DNA of 9,750 bases from Armatimonadota bacterium (GTDB lineage Bacteria > Armatimonadota > Fimbriimonadia > Fimbriimonadales > Fimbriimonadaceae), in the NCBI GenBank assembly GCA_023428805.1, contig JAEYWW010000346.1:1-9750 (forward strand), read 5' to 3'. Below the pieces are notes generated by a model, which saw only the letters and a list, made by a program, of their open reading frames with translations, did not search any database and was not told the DNA's origin. A program made the position numbers and the translations under genes. Positions 1 to 6,827 of this stretch are shown here, one piece after another (position 1 is the first letter of the stretch; every line of letters starts with the position of its first letter).

Positions 1-2071
1 CTTCAACACAGCTTTGTCCAGCCTCGGAACATCGGCGTTCAACTCAGTTTCGTCGTCTGTTTCTGATGCGGCAGTCGCATCCGTGAGCGTCGATGCTTCG
101 GCCCAGGCTGGCACCTACAACCTCGAAGTCTTCAAGCTCGCGCAAGCGCACAAAATTTCCTCCACATCACAGAGTTCATCGACTGAAGCCCTCGGATTCT
201 CGGGCGAATTCATGGTGAATGGCAAGTCGGTCACAGTGGAATCGACTGACTCTCTGGCCGCCATTGCGGCGAAGGTCAACTCAGCCAACCCTGGAGTAAC
301 CGCGAGCATCATCAACGGTGGCTCCGGCAGCTCCTACTTGACTTTCACTTCCAAGCAAACTGGTCAGGCGGGGCAGATTCAGCTTGCCGAAGTTGCCGGG
401 AATGCGCTTTCCAGCCTGGGGATGCTCGCGGGAGCGGCATCCGCACGTGAGGCGGTTGATGCAGACACAGTCCGCAGCTTTGGATTCTCCAGCAGCACGT
501 CCACGCTTCAAACTTTGACCGGAAGCGTGAAGTCGGGGAGCTTCCAGATTGGTGCTGCGACGATCAATGTTGACTTTGCCACCCAGAGTCTGCAAGGCGT
601 GGCCGACGCCATCAACGCGAGTGGTTCCGGCGCGACCGCGACGGTGGTCAGCGCAACTCAGAACGGGCAGACAGTCCAAAAGTTGGAGATTTCTGGCGGT
701 GGCCTCCCGGCGTCATTTACGGATACGGATGGTGTTCTCCAATCTCTGGGGGTTCTTCAGAAAGGGTTTTCCAGCGAAATCCTTGCGGCCCAAGATGCCG
801 AATACAAGCTGGACGGCTTCTCGCTGACGAGCGCAGCCAACACCGTCGCCAACGTCGTTCCCGGTGCCACGATCACGCTCCTCAAAGCGGATGCGACTGA
901 CGGCGCAAAATCCACAATCACGCTTTCACAGGACACAAAGGGCCTGAAGGACAAGCTCAAAGGCTTGGTCAACGCCTACAACGGGGTTCAGCAGTTCATT
1001 GATGACAATAGCAAGTTCGACACTGAAACCTATGCTTCTGGACCTCTGTTTGGCGACTCGCTCGCGTCGCAGGTGGAAGGCGACCTCGCGGGATTGATCT
1101 TCACATCCATCGGCTCTGGCGCCTTCAAAAACATGGCCGAGATTGGATTTTCCGTGACATCGGAAGGGAAGTTGGAGTTCAGCGAAGGAAGTTTTGACAG
1201 CGCCTACGCCAAAGACCCGACTGCGGTCAAATCAGTGCTGACCACGACCGGAACATCGACAGGAGTCGGACTTTCATTCGTGTCCTCCAGTTCCAAGACG
1301 ATCTCCGGCACATACGATGTCAATATCACGCAGCCAGCCACCAAGAGCGCGGGCATCGCATCTGTCGCGCAAACCGACCCCAATGCGGGCGGCGAAGTGC
1401 TGACCTTCGGAGGGCAGATGTTCGGCAGCGGCACAGTCCAACTGACGGTCGATGCGGGGGCAAGCCTTGCCGATCTCATCGCAAAAATCAATGGAGATGA
1501 TCGTCTGAAGAGCTTGATCAGCGCGTCGGATGACGGCGGGAAGCTCAAGCTTGAATCGAAGAAATTCGGCTCCGCCAGCGGATTTACAATCGCAAGCAAC
1601 CAGGCTGCCGCATCGACCAATTCAGGCATCGGCTTGACGGATGCAACCACAGTAGTGACGGGTCTGGACATTGCGGGGACGATCAATGGCGAAGAGGCGA
1701 CGGGCGCAGGTCAGTTCCTAGTCGGCAAACCCGGCAATGCCAAGACCGACGGGCTTCAGATCATGTACACCGGATCATCCGCCGGCGTGATTGGCTCGGT
1801 CACCGTCACGAACGGGCTGACCAGCCTGATGTCGGCGAAGCTGCAGGGATTCACCGATTCGGTGAACGGAATCTTCACAACGGCCGACAAGTCCCTGGCA
1901 GAGCAGATTCAAGACATGCAGAGCCGCATCGAGAACCTCGGAGAGGCCCTGTCCCGGCGGGAGGAGCAGCTCCGCCGGACTTTTGCGGCGATGGAAGGAG
2001 CGATGGGACGGATGCAGGCTCAGCAGACCCAGCTCGTCTCCATTCTCAATGGGATGAGCAGTCAGCGCTAA
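1..2071 (+). CDS. fliD: Flagellar hook-associated protein 2 (filament cap), 5'-truncated
   Basis: FliD caps the growing flagellar filament outside the cell and helps flagellin subunits fold into place. The reading frame is open from base 2, before the first possible start, so the N-terminus (perhaps 60-80 residues) lies outside the window. The visible part has a FliD_N-type segment (about nt 89-400, AGTYNLEVFKLAQAHK), a flagellin-IN-like motif (about nt 560-640, INVDFATQSLQGVADAINAS) and the first half of FliD_C (about nt 785-1245, including LVNAYNGVQQFIDDNSKF). An inserted module follows (about nt 1250-1810). The end is a C-terminal heptad-rich helix with RIENLGEALSRREEQLRRTF and a closing QTQLVSILNGM. 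At over 685 residues it is much longer than the enterobacterial protein (about 470), like other multi-domain FliDs. No fliS chaperone gene follows; the stop codon overlaps the convergent pstA stop. The family call is firm; the domain limits are estimates. Confidence 0.93.
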   Translation, partial: FNTALSSLGTSAFNSVSSSVSDAAVASVSVDASAQAGTYNLEVFKLAQAHKISSTSQSSSTEALGFSGEFMVNGKSVTVESTDSLAAIAAKVNSANPGVTASIINGGSGSSYLTFTSKQTGQAGQIQLAEVAGNALSSLGMLAGAASAREAVDADTVRSFGFSSSTSTLQTLTGSVKSGSFQIGAATINVDFATQSLQGVADAINASGSGATATVVSATQNGQTVQKLEISGGGLPASFTDTDGVLQSLGVLQKGFSSEILAAQDAEYKLDGFSLTSAANTVANVVPGATITLLKADATDGAKSTITLSQDTKGLKDKLKGLVNAYNGVQQFIDDNSKFDTETYASGPLFGDSLASQVEGDLAGLIFTSIGSGAFKNMAEIGFSVTSEGKLEFSEGSFDSAYAKDPTAVKSVLTTTGTSTGVGLSFVSSSSKTISGTYDVNITQPATKSAGIASVAQTDPNAGGEVLTFGGQMFGSGTVQLTVDAGASLADLIAKINGDDRLKSLISASDDGGKLKLESKKFGSASGFTIASNQAAASTNSGIGLTDATTVVTGLDIAGTINGEEATGAGQFLVGKPGNAKTDGLQIMYTGSSAGVIGSVTVTNGLTSLMSAKLQGFTDSVNGIFTTADKSLAEQIQDMQSRIENLGEALSRREEQLRRTFAAMEGAMGRMQAQQTQLVSILNGMSSQR

Positions 2072-2949
2072 ACTCGGCGCTTCTCAAACCGGTTGCGGAT
2101 CAGGATGGCGATCATGTTCATTGTGAAGAGAACCGCCAGCAGAACGATGATTGCCGCGGCCGCATTCGCCTGAAATTCCTTCTCCGGTCGTGACGTCCAG
2201 TTGAAAATCTGGATCGGGAGCACCGTGAAGGGTGACCGGACGTTGCTTGGAGTCGCGGCGATGAACGAAACTGCTCCCACAACAACCAAGGGCGCAGTCT
2301 CACCAATGGCACGCGCAAGTGAGAGGATGACGCCCGTCATGATTCCAGGCAGCGCCATTGGCAGCACCTGTTTGCTGATCGTCTGCCACTTGGATGCTCC
2401 GAGCGCGAGGGAGCCCTGGCGAAGAGAACTCGGAACTGCCTTCAACGCCTCCTGAGTTGTGATGATGACGGTGGGAAGGATCAGCAAGGCCATCGTGCAG
2501 GAGCCAGCCAAGACGCTTCGTTCAAACCCGAAGAGCCGGACAAAAACGGTCAGTCCCAGCAGTCCGTAGACAATGGAAGGGACGCCGGCCAGGTTCGAGA
2601 TGTTGATCTGGACGAAGTTGGTGAACCAGTTCTTCTTCCCGTACTCTTCCAGATAGACCGCCGCCGCAACTCCGCAAGGCACTGCAATCACAAAGGTGAG
2701 TCCGATCATCCAAAGGCTTCCCGCCAAGGCCGCCTTGATGCCTGCGCGATTCGCAAAACGGGAGCCGAATGACGTGAAGAAATCAGGGTTGAGCCGCGCC
2801 GCTCCGTCGCGCAGAATGCCGAAAAGAAGCAGGAAGAGCATCAGCATCGCCAGCAGAACGGCGGTGAGGCTCAGGATGCGGAAGAGAACTTCGCGGGATC
2901 GCCGCTTGCTTCGGATCGCCTGCACCTGGGCCGCGCTCAGGCTTCTCAT
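2068..2949 (-). CDS. pstA: Phosphate ABC transporter permease PstA
   Basis: This is one of the two inner-membrane channel subunits of the high-affinity phosphate importer PstSCAB. The 293-residue length is normal for PstA. Six hydrophobic segments fall near residues 25-45, 75-100, 118-140, 145-165, 200-228 and 263-285. The ATPase-contacting EAA loop is clear at about 177-218 (LRQGSLALGASKW, then ARAIGETAPL), and the NLAGVPSIVYGLLGL stretch (119-133) is typical of the Pst permeases. Its ATG overlaps the pstC TGA by 4 bp (ATGA), so the two are translationally coupled. The gene ends the operon: its TAG overlaps the stop of convergent fliD by 4 bp, and there is no room for a separate terminator. 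The usual next gene, pstB, is absent here. Confidence 0.96.
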   Translation of the reverse strand: MRSLSAAQVQAIRSKRRSREVLFRILSLTAVLLAMLMLFLLLFGILRDGAARLNPDFFTSFGSRFANRAGIKAALAGSLWMIGLTFVIAVPCGVAAAVYLEEYGKKNWFTNFVQINISNLAGVPSIVYGLLGLTVFVRLFGFERSVLAGSCTMALLILPTVIITTQEALKAVPSSLRQGSLALGASKWQTISKQVLPMALPGIMTGVILSLARAIGETAPLVVVGAVSFIAATPSNVRSPFTVLPIQIFNWTSRPEKEFQANAAAAIIVLLAVLFTMNMIAILIRNRFEKRRV

Positions 2950-3893
2950 TGATACACCTGCCGATACTTGCGCACGAGCTTGTTGGCCAGCAGGTTGACT
3001 CCAAACGTGATGATGAAGAGAAGCAGTCCGACGGCGAAAAGGGTTTGGTAGCTAGTGCTGCCCGCCGGCGTGTCGCCCTTGCTGATCTGTACGATAAAAG
3101 CGGTCATCGTCTGGATGCTCTCCAAGGGATTGGCGGTCATCTTGGGTGTGTTGCCCGCCGCGATGGTGACGGCCATTGTCTCGCCGATCGCGCGCGAGAT
3201 GGCGAGAATGAAGGCGGACATGATTCCAGAGAGCGCCGCTGGGACAACCACCTTCGTCGTCACTTCAAATTTTGTCGACCCCATCCCATAGGCGCCCTCT
3301 CTCAGAGCCTTCGGTACGGAGGATAGGGCGTCTTCGCAGAGAGAACTGACCAGAGGCAGAACCATGATGCCAACCACAATGCAGCCCGAAAGCGCGTTGA
3401 AGATGTCGATGCGATCACCCAGCATGGACTTCAAGGCCGGAGTGACGAAGGTCAGCCCGAAGTAGCCGTAGACGATTGTCGGGATTCCCGCGAGGATTTC
3501 GAGCGCGGGCTTGAGGATCTTTCGGACGCCGGGCTTGGCGAACTCTGCGAGATAGATTGCGGAAAGCAGTCCGAGCGGGATTGCGAAAATGGCCGATCCA
3601 ATGGTGATGATCAGGGTGCCGACAAAGAGGGGAAGCACTCCAAACTTCGGGTCGCTGAAGGTCGGGGACCATTCTGTTCCGGTCAGAAATTCGACCGGGC
3701 TGACTTTCTGGAAAAAGCCGAGGCTCTCGCCGATCAAAGTGAAGATGATCCCGAATGTGGTGAGGATCGAGATGAGTGTGCAGGCGATGAAAAGCCACCG
3801 CAGTCCTCCCTCCAGATTGCTCCGGAGGGATTTCCGATGAGTGAAGGTCGAGTGCGATCCTTCGTGGGTTGTTCCTGCGGCGGCTTGTGCCAT
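2946..3893 (-). CDS. pstC: Phosphate ABC transporter permease PstC
   Basis: This is the second inner-membrane permease subunit of the phosphate importer, pairing with PstA. It has 315 residues. A polar N-terminal tail (1-28) is followed by hydrophobic segments near 32-56, 86-116, 132-152, 166-186, 218-245 and 283-304. PstC hallmarks are the periplasmic loop SPVEFLTGTEWSP (65-77), FGVLPLFVGTL (84-94), LEILAGIPTIVYGYFGL (131-147) and the EAA loop LREGAYGMGSTKFEV with SRAIGETMAVTIAAG (197-247). The ATG lies 6 bp downstream of the pstS stop, with only a weak purine-rich stretch (AAGAAG) as ribosome site, so translation probably depends on coupling to pstS. The order pstS-pstC-pstA is the standard one. 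Confidence 0.96.
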   Translation of the reverse strand: MAQAAAGTTHEGSHSTFTHRKSLRSNLEGGLRWLFIACTLISILTTFGIIFTLIGESLGFFQKVSPVEFLTGTEWSPTFSDPKFGVLPLFVGTLIITIGSAIFAIPLGLLSAIYLAEFAKPGVRKILKPALEILAGIPTIVYGYFGLTFVTPALKSMLGDRIDIFNALSGCIVVGIMVLPLVSSLCEDALSSVPKALREGAYGMGSTKFEVTTKVVVPAALSGIMSAFILAISRAIGETMAVTIAAGNTPKMTANPLESIQTMTAFIVQISKGDTPAGSTSYQTLFAVGLLLFIITFGVNLLANKLVRKYRQVYQ

Positions 3894-3899
3894 GGCTTC

Positions 3900-4931
3900 T
3901 TATTTGGCCTTCAGAATCGAATCGACGGTTCCGGTGCCGGTGTTCTTTGCCGTGAAGTGCTCCTTGATTTTGGCTCGGATAGCCGCATCAAGAGACACGT
4001 AGCCAACCTGCTCGACCAGACCTGCGCCTTCATCGCCCATCACGAACTCAATGAAAGCCTTCACTTCAGGTCGGTCAGCCGACTTGACTGCGACATACAT
4101 GAACTCCGGTCGGGCGAGCGGAGCATAGGTGCCGTCCTTGATGGTGTCGTGGTTCGGTTCGATGCCGTTGACCTTGAGCACCTTGAGCTTGTCGGAGTTG
4201 TTCTTGTAGTAGGCGAATCCGAAGTAGCCCAACGCCCCTTCGTCGCCTGCAACACCCGTGACCAACTGCTGGTCATCTTCGCTGGCCTGATAGTCGGCGC
4301 GGCTGTTGCCCTCCTCGCCGTTGATCTCCTTGGTGAAGAAGTCGAAGGTGCCGGAGTCGGTGCCGGGGCCATAAAGCTTCAGAGCCTTGTCCGGGAATCC
4401 GGGCTTGACGTCCTTCCAATTGTTGATCTTGGAATCCTTGTTCCAAATCTTCTTCAGCTCCTCAACCGTGAGGTCGCTCGCCCAGGTGTTCTTGGGGTTG
4501 ACCACGAGCGAAAGCCCGTCGTAGCCGACCGGAAGTTCGATGTACTCGATGCCGTTGTCCTTGCAGAGCTGGATCTCCTCTTCCTTGATGGGGCGGCTCG
4601 CGTTGGAGATGTCCGTCTCGCCCGCGCAGAATTTCTTGAATCCGCCTCCGGTGCCCGATTCGCCAACGGTGATTTGAACCCCGTTCTTGGTCAGGTTGCC
4701 GAATTCTTCAGCGGCGGCTTCCGCGATGGGGAAGACCGTGCTTGAACCGTCGATCTTGATCGTCCCGGTGAGGGATTCGTAGACGGAGTTCGCGGTGGCG
4801 CTTGTGCTGCTGGGAGTTCCTCCCGTCGTGCCTCCGGCGCTTCCGCCGTTGCATCCGGCGACGACTGCGAGGGCGGCGAGGCTCATCGAGACGCCGAGGA
4901 CAATGGTGGCTTGGTGATTCTTGACGATCAT
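3900..4931 (-). CDS. pstS: Phosphate-binding lipoprotein PstS
   Basis: This is the extracytoplasmic phosphate receptor that delivers phosphate to PstC/PstA. It has 343 residues. A short signal peptide ends in a lipobox VAGC with Cys27 as the predicted lipidation site, followed by a flexible Gly/Ser/Thr linker (28-46). Phosphate-contact motifs of the family are visible: DGSSTVFP (61-68), GESGTGGGF (90-98), DISNASRPI (107-115) and [12 protein letters not shown] (188-199). [11 protein letters not shown] (232-242) is another family signature. Cys102 and Cys123 are placed as in PstS/SphX relatives and may form a disulfide. The start is supported by AGGAG 8 nt upstream of the ATG (bases 4940-4944). 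It is the first gene of the operon and follows a candidate Pho box, so induction by phosphate starvation is likely (inference). Confidence 0.97.
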   Translation of the reverse strand: MIVKNHQATIVLGVSMSLAALAVVAGCNGGSAGGTTGGTPSSTSATANSVYESLTGTIKIDGSSTVFPIAEAAAEEFGNLTKNGVQITVGESGTGGGFKKFCAGETDISNASRPIKEEEIQLCKDNGIEYIELPVGYDGLSLVVNPKNTWASDLTVEELKKIWNKDSKINNWKDVKPGFPDKALKLYGPGTDSGTFDFFTKEINGEEGNSRADYQASEDDQQLVTGVAGDEGALGYFGFAYYKNNSDKLKVLKVNGIEPNHDTIKDGTYAPLARPEFMYVAVKSADRPEVKAFIEFVMGDEGAGLVEQVGYVSLDAAIRAKIKEHFTAKNTGTGTVDSILKAK

Positions 4932-4939
4932 AACGAGAA

Positions 4940-4975
4940 CTCCTGAAATGGCTCAGATTCCCAGCCACGATTCTA
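4940..4975 (-). promoter_or_regulatory. pstS -10 element and ribosome binding site
   Basis: On the minus strand TAGAAT (4970-4975) lies 9 bp downstream of the nearest TTAACA repeat. This resembles Pho-regulated promoters, in which the Pho box takes the place of a -35 box. A transcript starting about 7 nt later would have a leader of about 30 nt ending in AGGAG (4940-4944), 8 nt before the pstS ATG. The ribosome site is clear; the -10 assignment is inferred from sequence and spacing. Confidence 0.6.
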
Positions 4976-4984
4976 GGGGCGTTC

Positions 4985-5034
4985 TGTTAACCCAATGTTA
5001 ACGCAGGCCCTTGTTCCGTAGAAAAGAGTGTTAA
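4985..5034 (-). promoter_or_regulatory. Candidate Pho box: TTAACA direct repeats on an 11-bp period
   Basis: Read on the minus strand, TTAACA occurs at 4985-4990 and 4996-5001, separated by 5 bp (TTAACATTGGGTTAACA). A third identical copy lies at 5029-5034, exactly 33 bp (three 11-bp steps) beyond the second. The two intermediate positions are not conserved. Direct TTAACA-like hexamers with 5-bp spacers are the established binding pattern of Bacillus PhoP, and PhoB/SphR-type regulators also use 11-bp direct repeats. The position just upstream of the pstS -10 fits an activator of the PhoB/PhoP family. The rest of the 131-bp gap between pstS and murQ holds a short A-run (minus-strand T-run, 5043-5048) but no convincing terminator hairpin. 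Confidence 0.75.
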
Positions 5035-5062
5035 GGCCTATCAAAAAACAACGGAAGATGCA

Positions 5063-5887
5063 TCAGCTTGCCCGAGTTGCAGGTTCCCGAATGATGTTAA
5101 GGACAGATCGAATGCTCCAATTGTGAGCGACCAAAAGCTGCTCTGCCTCTTCTTCTGTCACCGGCGAAAGTTCTCGCACGATCTTGACGCATCGCTCCCG
5201 CAGCTTGGCGTTTGTCGCCTTGACATCGACCATCAAATTTTCGACCACCTTGCCGCTCAGCACCATCGCCGCCGTCGAAATTCGGTTGAGGGCAAGCTTC
5301 TGCGCCGTTCCCGCTTTCAGTCTTGTCGAGCCGGTCAGAATCTCCGGCCCGGTCTCCAACACGATCCCCAAATCGGCATGGATGAGGAGCGGTGCGAGGC
5401 GGTTGTTGACGATCGCGCAAGTCCAGACGCCCTTCTGCTGCGCGTGTCGAAGCGCGGCGATGGTGAAAGGAGTGCGGCCGCTGGCGGCAATGCCGATCAC
5501 GATATCGTTTCGATCCACCTTAAGGTCGTTGAGGGCTTCGATGGCGGCATGTTCATCATCTTCCGCGCCCTCCATCGCCTCGTTGAAAGCCTCGTGCCCT
5601 CCTGCGATCACGGCCACGAATCTGTCGGGAGTGACCCCGAACGTCGGCGGCATCTCGGCTGCGTCCATCATGGCGACGCGGCCGCTGGTGCCTGCCCCGA
5701 CATAGATCACCCGTCCTCCGCTCTGGAATGCTTCAGCCGCCCTTTCGGCGGCTTCGGCAATCGGCTCTTCAGCTGCATTGAGCGCGCGGATCAAGGAAAG
5801 CTCCTCCTCATTCATCAAGCGCACGATTTCGCGTGCATTCATCTTGTCCAAGCCAATGGATCGGGGATGTCTTCCTTCTGTGCTCAT
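5063..5887 (-). CDS. murQ: N-acetylmuramic acid 6-phosphate etherase (MurQ)
   Basis: MurQ cleaves the lactyl ether of MurNAc-6-phosphate to give GlcNAc-6-phosphate and D-lactate in cytoplasmic peptidoglycan recycling. The 274-residue protein has the SIS (sugar isomerase) fold signatures: LMNEEE (24-29), the phosphate loop GAGTSGR (64-70) and IAASGRTPF. The catalytic region DAAEMPPTFG contains Glu78, matching E. coli Glu83, and EGAEDD contains Glu109, matching Glu114. The family motifs TGSTRLKAGTAQKLALN and NLMVDVKATNAKLRER are also intact. It is some 25 residues shorter than usual because it stops before the small C-terminal UBA-like helical segment. Its ATG overlaps the kinase stop by 4 bp (ATGA), so the two are coupled. 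The function is secure from motifs and context. Confidence 0.95.
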   Translation of the reverse strand: MSTEGRHPRSIGLDKMNAREIVRLMNEEELSLIRALNAAEEPIAEAAERAAEAFQSGGRVIYVGAGTSGRVAMMDAAEMPPTFGVTPDRFVAVIAGGHEAFNEAMEGAEDDEHAAIEALNDLKVDRNDIVIGIAASGRTPFTIAALRHAQQKGVWTCAIVNNRLAPLLIHADLGIVLETGPEILTGSTRLKAGTAQKLALNRISTAAMVLSGKVVENLMVDVKATNAKLRERCVKIVRELSPVTEEEAEQLLVAHNWSIRSVLNIIREPATRAS

Positions 5888-6783
5888 AACGTGATCAAGT
5901 TTCGGGCGAGTCGTGCGGCTCCAAGAACCGGTTCAACAGTCAGCAGTTCAAGTTTGAACTGCAAAGGATGATTTGTATCGGGCTGATTCAAGATTGATTC
6001 AACCGAGGCAAGGGCTGTTGGGGCCATTTTCCAGAACCCGCCAGTCGCGGCGACCCTGACCAGAGAGTCTGCCTCCAAACGCCACTGGAGCGATCTGCGG
6101 ATTTCGCTGGCAATTTGCTTCAGGTGCTGTTTCATTCTCTGAACAGATGGCAGGTGCCCCTCCTGGGCGTCGGCGGCATCAATCTCGGCGAAAGAGGCGA
6201 TGAGGGAGGCGGGGCTCGGGTCTCGATAGATGGCGGCGATGATCTCTTTGACGTCAATTGAACCCAGGCGTTCGACGCAGCGAGTCTTCATGCGATCTGT
6301 CATGGGCTGCGCGAAGAGCAGGGCATCACGCAGCAGAGCGCCTCCCAACGAGAATGCCGAGCCCACATCTCCGAGCAAGGGGCCGCCACCCCCCGCGCTT
6401 TGAATTTCACCGCTGCCCCACCAGCAGACTTTGAATCCTGTCCCCGAAATCACGAGGGCGTCCACATGGCCCGCCGCCTCGAGCGCCGCCGCATAATCCG
6501 GCCAAGCCCGGATCGCCTGGCAGGCAGGAAGAACATTCCGAATGAGCCCGGTCGCGAAGGATTGATTCTCCGCCGTCAGAATTCCCGCGAAGCATCCGAC
6601 TGCGGCATCAACCTCGGGACATCCGTACAGGGCCTCGGACAAGTGCTTCTGAATGGAAGAGACGGGAGTGGAGGCGATGTTGGCAGGGCCAGACTTTCCG
6701 CGAAAGACCTCGCGTCCCCTGTCATCAATCACCAGCGCGCGCGTCGTCGAGCCGCCGCAGTCAAGTCCCAGGTAGTGAGGCAC
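5884..6783 (-). CDS. BadF/NagK-type amino-sugar kinase, probable MurNAc/GlcNAc kinase
   Basis: This is a 299-residue ASKHA-fold kinase of the BadF/BadG/BcrA/BcrD ATPase family, which includes GlcNAc kinases and clostridial MurK. Visible parts are the phosphate-1 loop LDCGGSTTRALVID (7-20), a candidate catalytic Asp96 (WPDYAAAL), the second phosphate region VISGTGF (111-117), GPLLGDVGSAF (134-144), the adenosine-side ATGGFWK (246-252) and the closing EPVLGAARLA (284-293). The start codon is GTG at 6781-6783. It is the first gene of the operon and coupled to murQ, so its most likely job is to phosphorylate free MurNAc (perhaps also GlcNAc) to feed MurQ; this is inferred from context. AnmK, the other usual kinase in this pathway, is a different family and is not seen here. 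Two motif positions differ from the usual pattern (see findings). Confidence 0.85.
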   Translation of the reverse strand: MPHYLGLDCGGSTTRALVIDDRGREVFRGKSGPANIASTPVSSIQKHLSEALYGCPEVDAAVGCFAGILTAENQSFATGLIRNVLPACQAIRAWPDYAAALEAAGHVDALVISGTGFKVCWWGSGEIQSAGGGGPLLGDVGSAFSLGGALLRDALLFAQPMTDRMKTRCVERLGSIDVKEIIAAIYRDPSPASLIASFAEIDAADAQEGHLPSVQRMKQHLKQIASEIRRSLQWRLEADSLVRVAATGGFWKMAPTALASVESILNQPDTNHPLQFKLELLTVEPVLGAARLARNLITL

Positions 6784-6827
6784 GACCGAAGGGTGAGGTT
6801 ACCCAAACTCGGCTAAACTCAGCCCCT
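6784..6827. promoter_or_regulatory. Divergent promoter region with tandem decamer repeat
   Basis: Only 44 bp separate the GTG of the kinase gene (leftward) from the ATG of the GT9 gene (rightward). The gap holds a tandem near-repeat, AAACTCGGCT (6805-6814) followed by AAACTCAGCC (6815-6824), with 8 of 10 positions identical. Rightward, TAAACT (6814-6819) fits a TANNNT -10 element ending 8 nt before the GT9 ATG, where transcription could start at or next to the start codon. Leftward, TAACCT (minus strand of 6796-6801) is another TANNNT site 12 nt before the kinase GTG. No good -35 boxes were seen. The promoter assignments are tentative. Confidence 0.4.

Noticed and set aside
3837..4745. Long rightward open frame (302 codons) opposite pstS
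   Set aside because: It is entirely antisense to pstS, which has full family motifs, a lipobox and a ribosome site. The opposite frame shows no recognisable domain and arises from codon bias in the GC-rich gene.
5031..5062. Possible terminator after murQ (minus-strand T-run at 5043-5048)
   Set aside because: The six Ts are not preceded by a stable GC-rich hairpin; only the short palindromes GATGCATC and AGGCCT are nearby.
4932..5062. Riboswitch or small RNA upstream of pstS
   Set aside because: The gap is 131 bp and is largely explained by the operator repeats, the -10 element and a short leader; no conserved RNA fold was recognised.
5123..5971. Rightward open frame (282 codons) opposite murQ
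   Set aside because: It is antisense to MurQ with its intact catalytic motifs. Its translation is rich in His, Arg and Cys with no domain-like pattern, typical of a shadow frame.
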